From Acorus gramineus (lineage: Eukaryota; Streptophyta; Magnoliopsida; Acorales; Acoraceae), in contig CM060850.1 in NCBI GenBank assembly GCA_030737835.1, forward strand, positions 3,561,788-3,625,787: a stretch of DNA of 64,000 bases, in the 5' to 3' direction. Under the pieces are notes generated by a model. It was not told where the DNA came from. It did no database searches and saw only the letters and a list, made by a program, of their open reading frames with translations. The translations under genes were made by a program, and so were the position numbers. Shown here piece by piece: positions 11,990-33,122 of the stretch; the stretch's first letter is position 1; every line of letters begins with the position of its first letter.

Positions 11990-13561
11990 ATTCAGAGTTA
12001 TGAGATTGTAAACGAGTTGGTACAATTATGAACAATTTACTCAAACTACTGTGAAAATTGTAAGAGTAAATGTTCACAAGTAATTTTAAGTATTTATGTC
12101 TTTATATGCTTGCCAACTAAGTAGAAGCAGAAGTTTCACTACTAACTAAAATATCAACATACATCTCACCAGCTTACACTTATTCCACTTTACCATAGAA
12201 TTGACCATGATCATAGTGTTGCCACAATTCTAATAAACATCTAATCACACCTAGACTTAAAAATCATCTCATAAATAAATGGGAAGGAAACAAGAGCCAG
12301 GGACAATGGTCTGCTTACAAGAAAATGAAATAACTTGAATAAATTCATTCACATAAATATGAAAAAAAATATGAACTCGGCTCAAAATATGAAAATAAAT
12401 AAATAAAACAAAACAATAAAACCCTTATTCACCCACAAGTGTGGCTATGCTTCTAATGGTTAGTCCATGTCTCTCCATTTCCCAAATTGTATTTTTGTGG
12501 ATCTAGTAAAGGACCCCCTCTTAAATATTTTTTCTTTTCTTTTCTTTTTAAATATTTGGTTGCATTTGGTAACAACAAAAAATATGAAACAGAATTGATC
12601 AATTAGCCAACAGCATCAATCAATATGTGAAATAGAGGAGGAGAATATATATCCAAATAAGCGGAAAGTACCTAATGTTTGCAATTCCTTAAAAAGACAT
12701 GACGTTGAAATATCTTTTCTCAAAAAAAAAAAAAAAAAAAACAACTGCATTAAAATATAATTTACACTATGCAATATGAGAGTAAGCTGTGTATAAAAAT
12801 TACCAATGGGCCATCCCACAGTCATGCCTTTTAAAAATTTGAAGACCAAATCAGCGAAAATAGATACATGCAATTCTGTAATCCCTTCCCACCAAACTTA
12901 AATGCCAGAATATATATATAGTTTGTAACAGTTAGATTTGTTATACAAAATAATAGGGTATACAGTTTTCCATGTTATCAAGCTCTAGGCACATATGGTT
13001 GGAACACTAGACTACTGATTTACTAGAAAATGGACGTATAGTCCAAAACTTAAAAATTTTATGGGAGGGAAAACTTCTCTCTCTTGGATGTTCATCATTT
13101 TTAGTGAAATTTGTTAGATATTCCACATTGTTTCAAAAAATTATTCCAAAATTCAATGAAACAAACCCAAGGTTGTACAATGACAGTTATAATTCAAAAC
13201 ATAGTGCAACTTATAGTATAAAACTAACACAAATGATGGAATACTTACCACATAATATATTGCCAAGTTGTCTTTATCCTCCATGTAACTGGACTTTCAG
13301 TTTAAAACGCATCATATAAACAACCCAAAGAGTGGCTGCCAGCATAGCAGAATCAAGCAGAGTGTGTATATCAAATTCCATAACAGTACTGTAATACACT
13401 CTAACAGGTAAGAAGAGAGCAATTAACTCTTGATATTTTAGCGAAAGACCTGCAAAAGATGAAGGAAATCAGGTTAATGGGACGGACAATTATATTTAAA
13501 GGGAATTAAAGCAAAATGGGTAATGCTTGTTAAATAATTTCATATGTTTCAAGATAAATAA

Positions 13562-13590
13562 CCTATCTATCTATCTATATATATATATAA
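13562..13590. repeat. (CTAT)n/(TA)n microsatellite
   Basis: Short run of CTAT units followed by TA units. Confidence 0.8.
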
Positions 13591-15012
13591 AACTAGAGGA
13601 AAATAATGACAAAGTACTAAATGATGGACAGACAAATACATCAATGAAAGCAAAATGCCTATGGCGTATAAAATAACTCAAAAGGGAATGGGAGACACAG
13701 TCAACGAGGTATAGTAACTATTTGTTTGGTACCACCAATCAACCCTTCATTGCATATGTAACCCAGAACTGTGCTACAATCATCTACACTTTATCAAAGT
13801 TATAAATTTATTATGTTTATGTATGGCACTTCGGCCAACAAATTATCTCATCTCACACATGAATGTTGGACCCACCACCATTGTTTATAAACAGTGGAGC
13901 AAGTGTTATGTCCTAGCTCTTGAAGAAATCTCCAGCAGATTTATTACAGAAAGAAAAAGCACGAGTCCAGTGGCAACCATGCTTTACTTTAGTCAAGTTC
14001 CTACCAAAATTGATATTAAAATTGTTTGATTTATCAAATCATCATGTAGAATGAACATGAATTTGACTTAACCTGCACCCTTTCATGGGAGTAGATGAAA
14101 TGAATATTCTTCAAACCAAAAAAAAGAAAGAAAGAAAGAAGAGAGAGATCCATAGTGTTTATGGAACCAGTCAGGAGATAATTCCTCCATTAATGCTCTT
14201 TCTCACAGTCTGGCAATTATTAAAAAAACGAAAAATTTCTGTAACAAAAAATATAATTTTTACATCCATTCTAACGTGGTTGGTTTGCTCAAAAAAAAAA
14301 AAAAATGGTTGATACACGTAAATTTCTACCCAATTTTGCAAACAAGTAGAGCTATAGATTTACCATCTTGGAAGATTAGTATGACCAGTTATTTTGGAAA
14401 CAAAGTTAAGGCTAATTGAGGACACCACATATCTTAAATTCATCCCCACATATCCCTTCATATTAGTAGTGGTGCAGTTGTGTTATATGCAAACATTAAT
14501 CTATCAAACATTATAAGATCATCAAAACTACACGAACCCAAAATCCCTAAAAAAACTAATGAATCAAACACACGAACCCACCCAAAAAAAAAAATCAAAT
14601 CAAATCAACAGATACCCAGGTCACAAACGTCCACAAAGACCCCAAAAAATTCCATAAAAACCAGATTTTTTGCCATTACCAGTTGATGAGCTCTTGTACG
14701 AGAACAGCAACGCCGATGGAGTGACAAGCCTCCGCCGCCATTTAAAAAAGGACGTGGTAATCATAAACGCCGACCGTCAAATAGACGAGCGTCGCCAACC
14801 CAGCCACCACCGCCAGGAAAGCCTTCACCTACGGCGGCTGCCGCCGAACCCATCAATGGCTTCATCTCCGAAAACAGGAACATCATCGCTCTCGAAAAAA
14901 GAGAGACCCAAATCGATTCAAAGAGAAATCGAACTGAAAAAGGGAGAACATTTATAGGAGCACCAAAAAAAACCAAAAATCTATGAAGAGAGTGTTTCAC
15001 CGACTCGCACAT

Positions 15013-15732
15013 TTTGAGTGAGGTTTATAAAGTGGGTGTGTTTATATGCGAATCGTGTACGTTCAATCGCGGATTTGGAACGGCTTGCAGACTTGAATTG
15101 GCGTGGTCTCCTTCCTAGGAGACTAGCTCCGGTTTGAAAATGGAATAAGCTTATTCTAGGTTTATTCAAAGTTGTTTTGAATTTTTTTTTTCTTGATCGT
15201 ATCTTTCGTATCACCCGGGACAAGGTTTGAATCCAAGCCTCCTTACAAAGGAGAAAAGAAGGGGGTTGACATTTTGAATATTACATGACAAATGTTAAAT
15301 GAGTGAATGAATTATTATTTCTGATGGATAAAGGTTCCATAGAACATAATTATGGCATAAGTTTTATTAATTATATATATGTAACCCAGATATTGCTTCG
15401 CACTGCTGCACCTGCACGTAGCTTTGAGATAGTCACAAATCTAGCATAATATAATATAGATCTGGTTAAATCGTTCAAAATCTGATAGTAAAAAACTAGT
15501 AAAATCAACAAACCCACTGATATGTTAGTGATTTTTCAAAATGTAAATTTACATGTCTTATAAGTTTTGATCTTTATTTATAAATTTGTGTGTTGGGTTT
15601 TTAGTCTCACATCAGTTAAAGAGAAAAATATTTGACTTTATATAAAGCGTGGTGTGTATAAAGTAATGTTTACTTTAAGAATGGTAAGGTGTTATGTACA
15701 CGGTGTTTTAGCACAGTGTCTGTAATTTTGTT
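15013..15732. other. Intergenic stretch upstream of the ERD2-like pseudogene
   Basis: Would hold the pseudogene's promoter. I see no coding exon and no bounded element. Confidence 0.45.
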
Positions 15733-16019
15733 TAGGGTTGGTAAACGAACCAAGCCGTTCGAGCTTGAACAATTTTTAAAGCTCGGTTAGGCTCGAGAAA
15801 ACTTAGTCGAAGCTTGACTCAACTCTTTTGTAAAATCAGAACATTAAATCAATACAAAGTTATGCTCGTTTAGACTCATAAACTTTGCTCATTTAGGCTA
15901 AAATTTTATTTTCAACCCCTAAAAACCCTAAAATGAAGAAGAATGCTAGACTCGGCTCGACTCGTTTATAAATGAGCCGAGCTTGAACATGTCAAAGCTC
16001 GGCTCATTTACTACCCCTA
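15733..16019. mobile_element. Short hAT-type MITE
   Basis: 287-bp element flanked by perfect 8-bp duplications ATTTTGTT (15725-15732 and 16020-16027). Ends are TAGGGTTGGTAAACGAACC and, on the complement, TAGGGGTAGTAAATGAGCC. The interior has AGCTCG/CGAGCT-rich inverted segments that can fold back. It is far too short to encode a transposase. Confidence 0.9.
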
Positions 16020-16027
16020 ATTTTGTT

Positions 16028-17437
16028 CATAAAAATTATGATTAATTATTTATTAAAATATGAATTTAATAAAAATGATAGATTTTATATGATGAGATCA
16101 TGCTATGATAATAAGTAAAAATAATAAGGTTCTCCTCTCAATCGTGCCGGCGTGTGTATGGGCCATTTGGCGCGAGAGAAATACGATGGTGTTCATGAGA
16201 TCAACTTTTTATTTTGATAACATGTAGAACACTGTGAAGAGATTATTTGCGAATGGGGATTGGGATTGGCCTGAGTCACTCGCATTCAAGTGGCCGAGAA
16301 TGCCATGCATATCATGGAGTAGGATACTTTTCATTAGCTTGGGCTCGGGTTGACATCTCCAATCTGAAGGCTTTGTTTGGTTTGTTATTTTTGTTTTCCT
16401 TTTTTCTATCTCTCCCACCCATTGTACGCAAATTCGGACATGATATGTTTTGATGTTATGATTGAAATAGATACGCCCAAAGTTCCTCAAAAAAAAAATG
16501 TAAAAATTTAAAAGTATTAATATTAAATACTTAATTTTACGACTAATCTCTAATACATTTCATTTTTTTGTGAATTTATTTATTTAATAATAATAGTAAT
16601 TAATATATTTATTATATTATAATATCGTTATGGTTAATATTCATAAATGTTAAATATGATGACTAATGACTAATGTAGTCCGAAGTCCAAACCAATTATT
16701 CATACGGGTTTATTGATTTCCATCCATTTTAATAGTTGGTTATGTCCAGTGAATTTCAAGGAGTAAGGTATTTTTTTATTATTTTTTTGATGAGGGACCG
16801 TGCGTGGTTGACCTTTAATCAAGCTAGGAATGCTAGCTTTGTCTGTTTGTCTCGGTCTCACGAAAAATTCTTTCGAATAATGGTCAACAAACAGATGGAT
16901 AAATCAGCGCCAAGACGTGAACTCAAGACCTACTCTTAACACAGGTAAACCCTAAACCATTGTGCTAGGAGTAAGGTATATTGTATATACAGAAACAACT
17001 CATCATGGTATGGTATGTTATTTAACATGGACTCTCTCTGCTTCTAACATATAAAGTTTGAGTAATGTAAAACCACATCAAGAAGACATAAATCCTTCAT
17101 GTGAATTAGTGATTTTTTTTTTGGGGGGGGGGGGGGGGTCTGTTGAAGCAATGCATGCAACAGAATTCAGAATTTCTCACGACATAAAGAACATCAGCAG
17201 GATCAAGAAAGACAATAAACTCAACAAACATATCGAAACAATGGCTTGAATTGGCACCTGGATTTTGTACTTCTCCTAACTACACAATCAATGAGCCACC
17301 ACCAATCCACCAGTAGTAATTCAAAATTTATTCCTAACGGGCAACCGTGGCTTATATGGTGTATAAAATCAATCAAACAAATGACGAATAGAATAAAAGG
17401 AAGAAAAAAAGAGAGATTTGATTATAGTGATACCCTA
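16028..17437. other. Intergenic stretch with a T-then-G homopolymer
   Basis: The 3' flank of the invertase gene and unassigned sequence. Position 17113-17122 is T10, followed directly by G16 (17123-17138). No gene or bounded transposon is recognised. Confidence 0.5.
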
Positions 17438-20400
17438 CTAGAAGGAAGCAGATCTCTTGATGAGAGGCCTCATCTGCTTGTCCGCCTCCAGGGATACCAT
17501 CCCCAGGCGAGTTGGGTCTTCGAGCAACATCTTCGCCACCAAATATCCCGCGATGGACCACGTCTGGAATTTACGCGACTGCTTCCCAATGTAACGCCCG
17601 AGCTTACCATCGCAGTACTCCGGCCAGCTGTCTCTGAGCAATCTCGCCTCAGCGAGTTCGACAGCGCGTTTCGCTGCCTGAGGACGCCCGGTCTTGATGC
17701 ACGCCGCAGTGAAAAGCCAAAGAAGCACTGCATGTAAATGTTACACTTAAGTGAGAGAGCCAATTTTTGTTCATCAACCTGTGCATTTAGTACATTCACA
17801 ATTGGGGTATCAATTTAGTTTAGATGATTTATCACATTATTCATAAGTTAAAAAACTCATATATTCATAGTTGTTGCTCCCTTCACACTATGTACTTTTA
17901 CTTCTTCATCGCTTATGATGTATGAATATACATGCACCACACTTAATAGAATTTTGCCAAATATATGTTGTACATGAACTTTGTGATTATGGAATAAAAG
18001 AACATGGTTAGTTGAATAAATGAACATAGGAGAAAATGACAGAAGCTCCAACAATTCTCACCTGGCCAGGATCCTCCATTGTGGTAGCTCCACCTAGTGT
18101 TTTTGGGATCACAGCCTGTGACAATACGCCACTCGTGGCCTTCAATGGCCGGATAGCAAATCTTCAGTGGCATTTCCCCAACCAATTCTTCCCAGCGTGC
18201 TTCAATCAGATCCATAATAGCTGTGGACTGTTCTGGTGTTGCCAACGATGACAAAATCGCAATACAATTACCGAGGCAGAACCAGCGGAAGTCCATCCTA
18301 GCCGGACTGACATTTCCAATGAAGTAACCACCGCGTGTCGGCATAAAATCAAATACCCAATCAGGAAGAGAATCAGGGATCACATTGAACTTGTTGACCG
18401 CCGTGTGAGAATACTCCTCTGTTTTATAGCGATATATGTCATTCAGCTGCTGGAAGTCGAGCCAAAAGTAACTTCGCATGTGATAGCTTAATGCGTGAAG
18501 GCGTTTAACTATTCGCTCAACAAACTCTTTTCCTTCATCATCTTGCTTCAGCAAAGTTAAAGCACATCTTAAAGCCATGAAAAACAGTGCCTGTATTTCG
18601 ATGGGATAACCATAAACACCCTGCAAAGATTTAACCATGGATTGAGTAAGAAATTTATTTGATATCTAAAGACAAACAGATTATGCAAACGGCAAATAAA
18701 TTATCAGAACATGCAGCTTTTCTGCATCAAAATAGTAGCAGATAACACAACCTTTACAGATTCAGGAAAGATTAATAAAAACAGCATGAAATCAATATAT
18801 CTATATACAAAATAATGCCTCCAATGCCAAAAACTCAAGGTTCTTTTCTTGTATAAGGTGGCTGTTGGGAGAAGAGTGCCTTGTATAAGGTCCATGACAA
18901 ACTGTCAAAAGCAGATGCTACATATGATATATCTCAGTGCCAATCACAACCAAGATGAAACCTTTATATACTCTGATGCACAGTGTATATAACTTGGATG
19001 ATATAACATGCACATTCACCCAGCACTCACACTTTCAAAGATTTTATGTTCAAACATCTGCTTATTCGTTATAACTTAAAATGTTAAGGGCCCTGTTGTG
19101 AATGGTAGTGGCACATTATCGAGAGCCAAACCAAAATGTCACCAAACATCTTTCGTCACACAAAATAATCTGTGCCAATTTTCAAGAAAATAAGGCAACT
19201 TTTGCTGATTCAGTTGAAAGACCTAGTTTTTTTTTTTTTTTGGTGGAAGGATTCATACTTCATTGTAGTGCTGTATTAGTAATGGACTGCATGCACATAG
19301 GCATGTGATTGCATTTATAGGTAAAGCACACCAATTCACTCTTTAGCTGATGGATCAGGTGTGTTAAAAAAGGGTGAGTGTTTTTTTCCGAAGAAACTAG
19401 CAAATGTCAATCCGTATGTCTTTTCATCAACCAATTATTCCTCATCCTAAAGCCGAACTCAAAGAAGACTGAATTAGACGGAGTTAGAATTAGTAGCTAA
19501 GCAGTTTCATGCACATACAGTCACAGAGTAGTCATAGTAATATTCATAATGTGTATGCTTTATGAATCAGCTCTGTTAAGTTCCAAAGTTCAAGTGGCAA
19601 AAACCTGAGACACATTTATATATAGAATATCCCTAAAAACAGATCACAAATTAATTGCAATTCAAGGTATAAAGTTTAGCACGAGAACAATATCAAGGAA
19701 CACGCACAACTTATAGAGGAAAAATAAAACTGCAACTGTACATATAAAGACTATAACATAAGAAACAATTAAGACTCACCATCCTGCGATCAATCATACA
19801 GCAGCCGTCAGCACATAGAAGAGTGGGAAAAGTATCGAATCCTTCAGATAAGCACAGGCTCAGAATAAGGCGCATGCCCCTTTGGGATTCAGGCATGTCA
19901 GCCAAAGAAGTGTCGCCAGTTGATTTTGTATATGCACGGAGCAATATAATCCACCAAAATCCAGAATCAACAGGGGCAACTCTCCCTATTGCACTCTCAC
20001 CGAAATCAGCAATTAGTGTTTCCGAATCCCTAGTGGCATCATGGAGCACTTTGAAGCTAGCTGGCATCACTCCCTCTCCTAATTTGAAGCGGTCAATTGT
20101 TTTCTCCCATGATTGAAGTCGAAGAGTTTTCAGAAGGAAGTTCTTGACTATTTCTGGCTCCTTATGCATTAAAAATGCCAATGCACTTGGGAAAAAGTCT
20201 CTCACAAACACCTGTGACAAAACTATCAACAGTAAGATAATACCATTCAATCAAAAAATTCATATATTATGTACAAACTGCAAGACAATAAGCTAAAAAA
20301 ATCCTAAACTTGTTGAATGGCCTGGACAGGTGCAATGAAAGCAGAGGCAGTGTTTGTTAATAGAATGGATAAGATCAGATTTGAATCCCAGGAAAACATG

Positions 20401-21105
20401 GGCAAAACAATGGACCCAAAAAATACACAAAGAGATGAAATAAATATAGATATCATACACACAGCTCATATTACTGAGACTGATTAAGAATATTCTATAA
20501 AGCACTGTGAATAAGAATCCATTCTTTAAAACACAATGACAGACACCTACTGAATTAAATATCTCTCTCTTCATTTGCTTGTTCAGTGAAGAATCATCCA
20601 ATTGTCCATCAGAATATGTTAATGCACCCAATAAAACAAATTTGCTTTTATGAATTTTTCTAGTCATCAGTGAAGCTGAAAGGCATGTTACCTGATTGTA
20701 ATTGAGTGCTTCCTCGGAGTGATCCAGTGCAGCAATGGTCCCAACAGGCAGTCCACGAAAGTAAACCAGTGACTGCCTCAGAGCATCCCATGCTTCTATG
20801 GAGAGATCAGAGGAATTCAAAGAATGTGGGGTGCCCAAACCAGACCTCGTTGTGTCCAAATGGTCAGTGGCCTTGGTGCTGTCAGGGTTCTTGAAAGAAG
20901 GTCGGGGGGATAAGATATTGATTGTCAGATGATTCATCTCACATAGGGATTTATCATCACAGGATCTTTGCCGTTCTATATTAAGAGATCGAGGCTGTCT
21001 AATGGGCAGGTTCGCGAAGTCGAACTCCTCGTCCTCATCCAAGGTGGAGAGCGAGCTACCATCCTGTTTGTTTCTCTTTGGCGTCTCCATTGGTATACCG
21101 GGCAT
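17438..21105 (-). CDS. Alkaline/neutral invertase, cytosolic type (GH100)
   Basis: Hydrolyses sucrose to glucose and fructose, near neutral pH. Four coding exons: 21105-20692, 20211-19780, 18620-18062 and 17727-17438, all with GT-AG junctions, joining to 564 aa, the usual length for the cytosolic clade. The start at MPGIPMETP gives the short, unstructured N-terminus of that clade with [11 protein letters not shown]; there is no long plastid or mitochondrial targeting extension. Family blocks in order: [11 protein letters not shown] (139-149), [19 protein letters not shown] (207-225), [19 protein letters not shown] spanning the exon 2/3 join, then [17 protein letters not shown] and [18 protein letters not shown] near the exon 3 end, and a C-terminal [20 protein letters not shown]. 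It ends IKRSASF, slightly shorter than relatives I recall ending in SASW-type tails. No break or lost family block is seen. Closest in memory to Arabidopsis CINV1/CINV2; which one cannot be settled without a tree. Confidence 0.96.
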
Positions 21106-22100
21106 ATCCGAAACTCCACTAGGAGCCAGAAGAATGAATCTACATTTGAGGTGACACAAAAAAAAGAGTCAAATTTTAGATTGACACAGAATTTTTTTTA
21201 ATATAAGTAAACCAAATCTTTATCCAAACAGGATTAAGTCACACAGTTCTTTCTTATGAAAATGATAGTTGTTTTGGTACCAAAATATCTTCTGTTCAAG
21301 TAACATATCTAATTCTTTTACAACTGAGCTCCAAAAAAAAAGGAAGAAAAAGAAGAAAAAAAACCATTTATGTTCTACCCTGTCAACTAATAATAACTGT
21401 TGCAAGAACTCCTCAATTACTTCAAATTACATGTATGAACACATAGACAAACAAACAAACATACACGCACACCCCGCATTTATAGCTAATAATGCAATAA
21501 AGACAAAGCGAGCTCATCAATTCATACATTTCAAACGCCTCACTAATTCCATCACTTTTGTCATTCAAACATCATTTCTCACATGTTCCCCTGGGTCTTC
21601 AATTCATCTGATCAACCAAGAAATGGCGCAATTCAAGGACGTTCACACATAGGGCGAAACAGAGAACCAATCGAACCAAATTCATTCATCTCGCACAGAT
21701 TGAACGTACACATCACGTCAAGACAGATCGGAATATAATCCATCGTTCAAGACACGCTCAAGACGAGATTCATTTCCAAGAAAAACAAAAAAAAAATGCT
21801 CCACGATTAAGAATGCATCACGAAACAATGCAAAACCATTTCGCAACTAACAAAGAAACGCATCATCAAACGAAGATCGAACACATGCAAACCGATATCG
21901 ATAGCATGAAATGCGAACCACGTTGAGGATCGGAGGATAGACTTACCTGGTGAGATGACGCGCTCAACGGACGGCCGACTTCGGAGGGATCCGCTGTTGA
22001 AGCAGAAACTCTGTCGCGCGTGCGTTTGCAGATGACCAGAATGAGCGAGCGAGCGAACGCGCGCGCGAGCGAGAGAGGGAGGACGTGAGAAAAGAGAAGG
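21106..22100 (-). other. 5' leader exons and leader intron of the invertase gene
   Basis: The sequence upstream of the start codon contains a strong donor, CCAG followed by GTAAGT (21947/21946), and an acceptor ATGTAG ending at 21140. This defines an 807-bp leader intron at 21946-21140. The distal leader exon runs from 21947 towards about 22090 and is rich in GCGCGCGAGCGAGAG-type sequence. Leader introns are common in plant housekeeping genes and often raise expression. The transcription start is not fixed by the sequence. Confidence 0.6.
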
Positions 22101-24912
22101 CGATTTATACGTGCCGAATGAGAATTTCTGTCACATGGAAGGATCGGGAGATGACTGGTTGGAGCCGGTTGAGACTCGGGGAGTTCAACCGGATGAGCCG
22201 GTCATCCCATCCCCGTGCCTTTGTCGTGAGTCGTGACTTCCCATTTTTTGTTAGGGAAAATTCCATATAACCCCCCTAGACTACCCGAAATCCATAAAAT
22301 CCCCTGATTTTTTCTAAAACACCTATGTAAATTCAAATAGCTCATTGAGTTAAATTTTCGTTGAAAGATGAGAATTATTCTGTGAATATTCTATTTGATT
22401 AACTCTGTGTGAAAACGCAGTATACTAAAAAAAACTCTTGAGATGTGTAAAAAATGTGAAAAGTTCTTTATAAAATAATTATTTTATAAATCTGAATAAA
22501 TTTTTATAATATATTTAGAGAAGTAAAATCATCATTTACATCTGATTTTTCGTATTTTTAATAAATTATAGGAACTTTTTGATATATTTTGTTTCCAATC
22601 AAGGTTAATCAAATAGAATAATCGTATAATATTCTTTATCTGTCAATAAAAATTAATTCATGAGATTATTTGAATTTACATAAATATTTTCAGAGTGTTA
22701 CATGGATTTTTTATAGTTTACATGGAGTTATTTGGATTTTCTTCTTTTGTTATCAATAACTGTGATTCATTATATCATACTCTCGCGGGGCAGCTTAATC
22801 TGACTCTCTGAGATCTAGGCCGTTGATTGATGGATAGACGGCCTGCGATGTTTCTAATAGGCTGTTGCGCGGGTGAGTCTAGCGGGGAGACGAACGGGTT
22901 TTTGGTGGGAGACGGTGTCCGCGGTGTAAAAATGTGTTATTTAAGTTTTAGTCCGTAAAAATGGTCAAGTCTAATATTTTTAAAAACTATACAAAAGAGA
23001 CAGTTGCATTATAGGTTATACACTTTTGTAATTAGTGTAAAAGATAGTATATAATTATTAGTGATGATATAGAATTTTTTTTTTTGTAACAAAGCTTTAT
23101 ATCTAAAATATAGGAGGGCCACTAGAATAAATTGTAACAAGGCTCTATAATTATCCTCATCATTTTATATATAAAAAAAGAATAAATTATCATTTCACTT
23201 GTTCATTTCAATAATTATTTTTTATTTTATCACTTATTCTCTTATTAAACCAATTTTTAACAACCAACCCAGGAGGACTGTCTGGAAAGCCCACGTCACT
23301 TTTATTATACCAATAAAAGAGGCCATGGCCCAAATTTTTGTTTTTTTGGATAAATCGTTCTCCAGGTTCTAATTCAAGATCATGATTATCAATCGAGAAA
23401 AATTGCTTAAGAACAAAAAAGCTCTTATAGAAATAAAAGTTTGTTACACCCTCTTCCAATGAACTTATATGCCACAATTACAATGGGACAAAATACATGT
23501 TTGTTAAAACTTATAAGCTAAAAATTATAGTTTGTAGCATATAATAAACAGTTGTTGCATGTTTGTTTAAATTTATTAAAAATTATTTAAGACTCCGTTC
23601 TGGAGCATGTCCACTGTGCCAATACTCTGGGGGGGGGGGGGTACAGAAAACCCGCCGAAAATAGAAAACAGTAAGGATATTGTGAGTTATCAACGTAGCG
23701 ACGAAAATTCCGTTTGTGTCTGTGTTTGCGTCTGCAGGTGTCAACCGACTCCATCACATGTATAACGCACACATAAACACTGCCTAAGTTAAAAACTCTT
23801 TGAAAAAGTCACAATCTCTAAGTTGGGTTAGGATGTTTTTTATATTATAACTGAAAGAAATTTTTCATGGTTGATTTTATTGTTAAGCTGGTAAGGTTAC
23901 CTTCGTCTATTTTTTTATATTATAATTTATGAATTTTTTTAAAAAAAATTCTATGGAACATAACTATCTTTCATTCTATTAACTAATGTCTTTTTTATCT
24001 CCTCCAACTTTTCATCTCATCTTCCAAGAAGCGAACGAACACCACCGGAGATGGAAAAAAAAAAAGTGAATCAGCACCAGGAATGAAAGTGATGAGTGAT
24101 GAAAAAATTGACCAGAGAGAGGGGGGGGGGGGGGGGGGGAGAAATAAAGAGAGCGAGAGAGAGAGAGAACTCACAGCCTTTTTATTGGATAAAATTTGGC
24201 TTGTTGTTAGAATATTTCAATTGTGTTTTTTATTAGTTATAATCAAGTTTTGTTTTGTCTCTCAAGTTCTCCTGATCAGGCCTAATCTAGATCTTTAATC
24301 CTTTTCTTTTCTTTTTTGTTTTTTTTTCCTTTTCTTTTATTTTTGTTATAGGAATTGTACTACATCAAATAAGTGACAGATCCACCAATTTCATTTTTTT
24401 TTTAAAAAAAGTTTTATTTTTTTAAATAATATGTTTTTTAATTAATGTGGAATTTATGATTCATTAAATTTTTTTATATATTGTTTAGTGTTAATGGGGT
24501 ATAATATTTGAAAACTATTATAATGAATTTGAACTTTTACTTGTGTTATATTAATTTGTGTTGTATCGATTTACCTCTTTAATATTTGTAAAACTAATTT
24601 TATAAATAAAATCACTTTCTTTTATGAAACAAAAATTAAATTTAACTACTACATTCCAAAGAGATATTTTTGACAATTACGCAGCAAAGACTATTTTACA
24701 GCTTATTCTAACAAACATTCACAGCTACTTATTCTTTGTTTTTCAACCGTTACAACAAACATATCAACTGTTTATCAGAAAAGTTAAAATATATAATCTA
24801 TAAGTTATAATCTATCATCTGTAAATTTAAGTTGCAACAAACATAACCAATATGTTCATATAACGGAGATATAATTCGTGATTGTATGAAATAACACGTA
24901 CTGGCACAATCC
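22101..24912. other. Intergenic stretch with poly-G tracts and transposon-like debris
   Basis: Contains G13 at 23629-23641 and G19 at 24121-24139. Segments near 23480-23600 and 24660-24850 share ACAAACA / TTATAAGCT / CAGCTTAT motifs in opposite orientations, like decayed MITEs. No gene is found. Confidence 0.45.
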
Positions 24913-32737
<7,825 letters not shown>

Positions 32738-32771
32738 TTTTTGGTTCTTCAGATGGACAGAGGACCTCTGA

Positions 32772-32810
32772 AGAAGAAGAAGAAGAAGAGATGGAGAAGC
32801 TAAGGCCCGT

Positions 32811-32846
<36 letters not shown>
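32772..32846 (-). repeat. GAA and (AG)n repeats in the MPK4 5' leader
   Basis: GAAGAAGAAGAAGAAG near 32772-32790 and about 15 AG units near 32815-32844, 35-110 bp upstream of the MPK4 start codon. On the transcript strand this is a CT/TTC-rich leader, common in plant 5' UTRs. Confidence 0.75.
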
Positions 32847-32849
<3 letters not shown>

Positions 32850-33104
32850 GAAGTGAAGGCGAGTGTCTCTATTTTTCTTTCTCTTCTTTATAGTAGAGAA
32901 GATCTTTTGTTATTTGGGCCCTCTCGCGCTGCCTGTGAAATTCGTGGAACTACTTTTGACGCAATTGCGACGAAAGGCTTTTGTTTTTTTGTAGCTGAAA
33001 TGAAAGGCTTTTTTTTGGTCTTTTTTATTGAGTGAAGAGGGTGGGTGTTGTGGTCAAACAGAGCTGCTGAGGTCTTCTCTAGGGGGTGAAAATCCACAAA
33101 GCAT

Positions 33105-33122
33105 ACATATATATATATATAT
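33105..33122. repeat. (AT)n microsatellite
   Basis: Nine AT units upstream of MPK4. Confidence 0.8.

Larger units (their letters stand above)
9680..14865 (-). pseudogene. ERD2-like (ER-lumen protein-retaining receptor family) pseudogene
   Basis: Exon remnants on the minus strand match the plant ERD2-like family (seven-helix KDEL-receptor relatives of the ER/Golgi). At 14865-14680, VKAFLAVVAGLATLVYL and AAEACHSIG are readable, but TGA, TAG and TAA stops and frame changes interrupt them. At 13449-13249, LSLKYQELIALFLPVR and VMEFDIHTLLDSAML are clear, then a one-base shift precedes YMEDKDN. At 10144-10020, VLDTGGRLLMALG and MVLLSEIVQTFILADF are intact. At 9927-9813 is SLVGGQPALRLPSGVV, followed by CAA where family members stop, giving a 21-residue tail. 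A duplicated last exon at 9713-9680 ends RETSGVV with a TGA stop. Splice sites (GTAATG, GTAAGT, GTGAGC donors) survive, so it is a duplicated, not retroposed, copy. The middle exons (HPST to NTKIVEP regions) were not found; a hAT element lies in that gap. A very diverged remnant may exist near 12800-12870. Assembly error could explain some, but not all, of these lesions. Confidence 0.85.

Noticed and set aside
17246-17737. 163-aa plus-strand frame over the invertase 3' end
   Set aside because: It is the antisense shadow of invertase exon 4, which has clear family motifs on the minus strand.
20293-20691. Continuation of invertase exon 1 past 20692
   Set aside because: The frame stays open for about 130 more codons, but the GTAACA donor at 20691 and exact continuation of family sequence at 20211 show this is intron.
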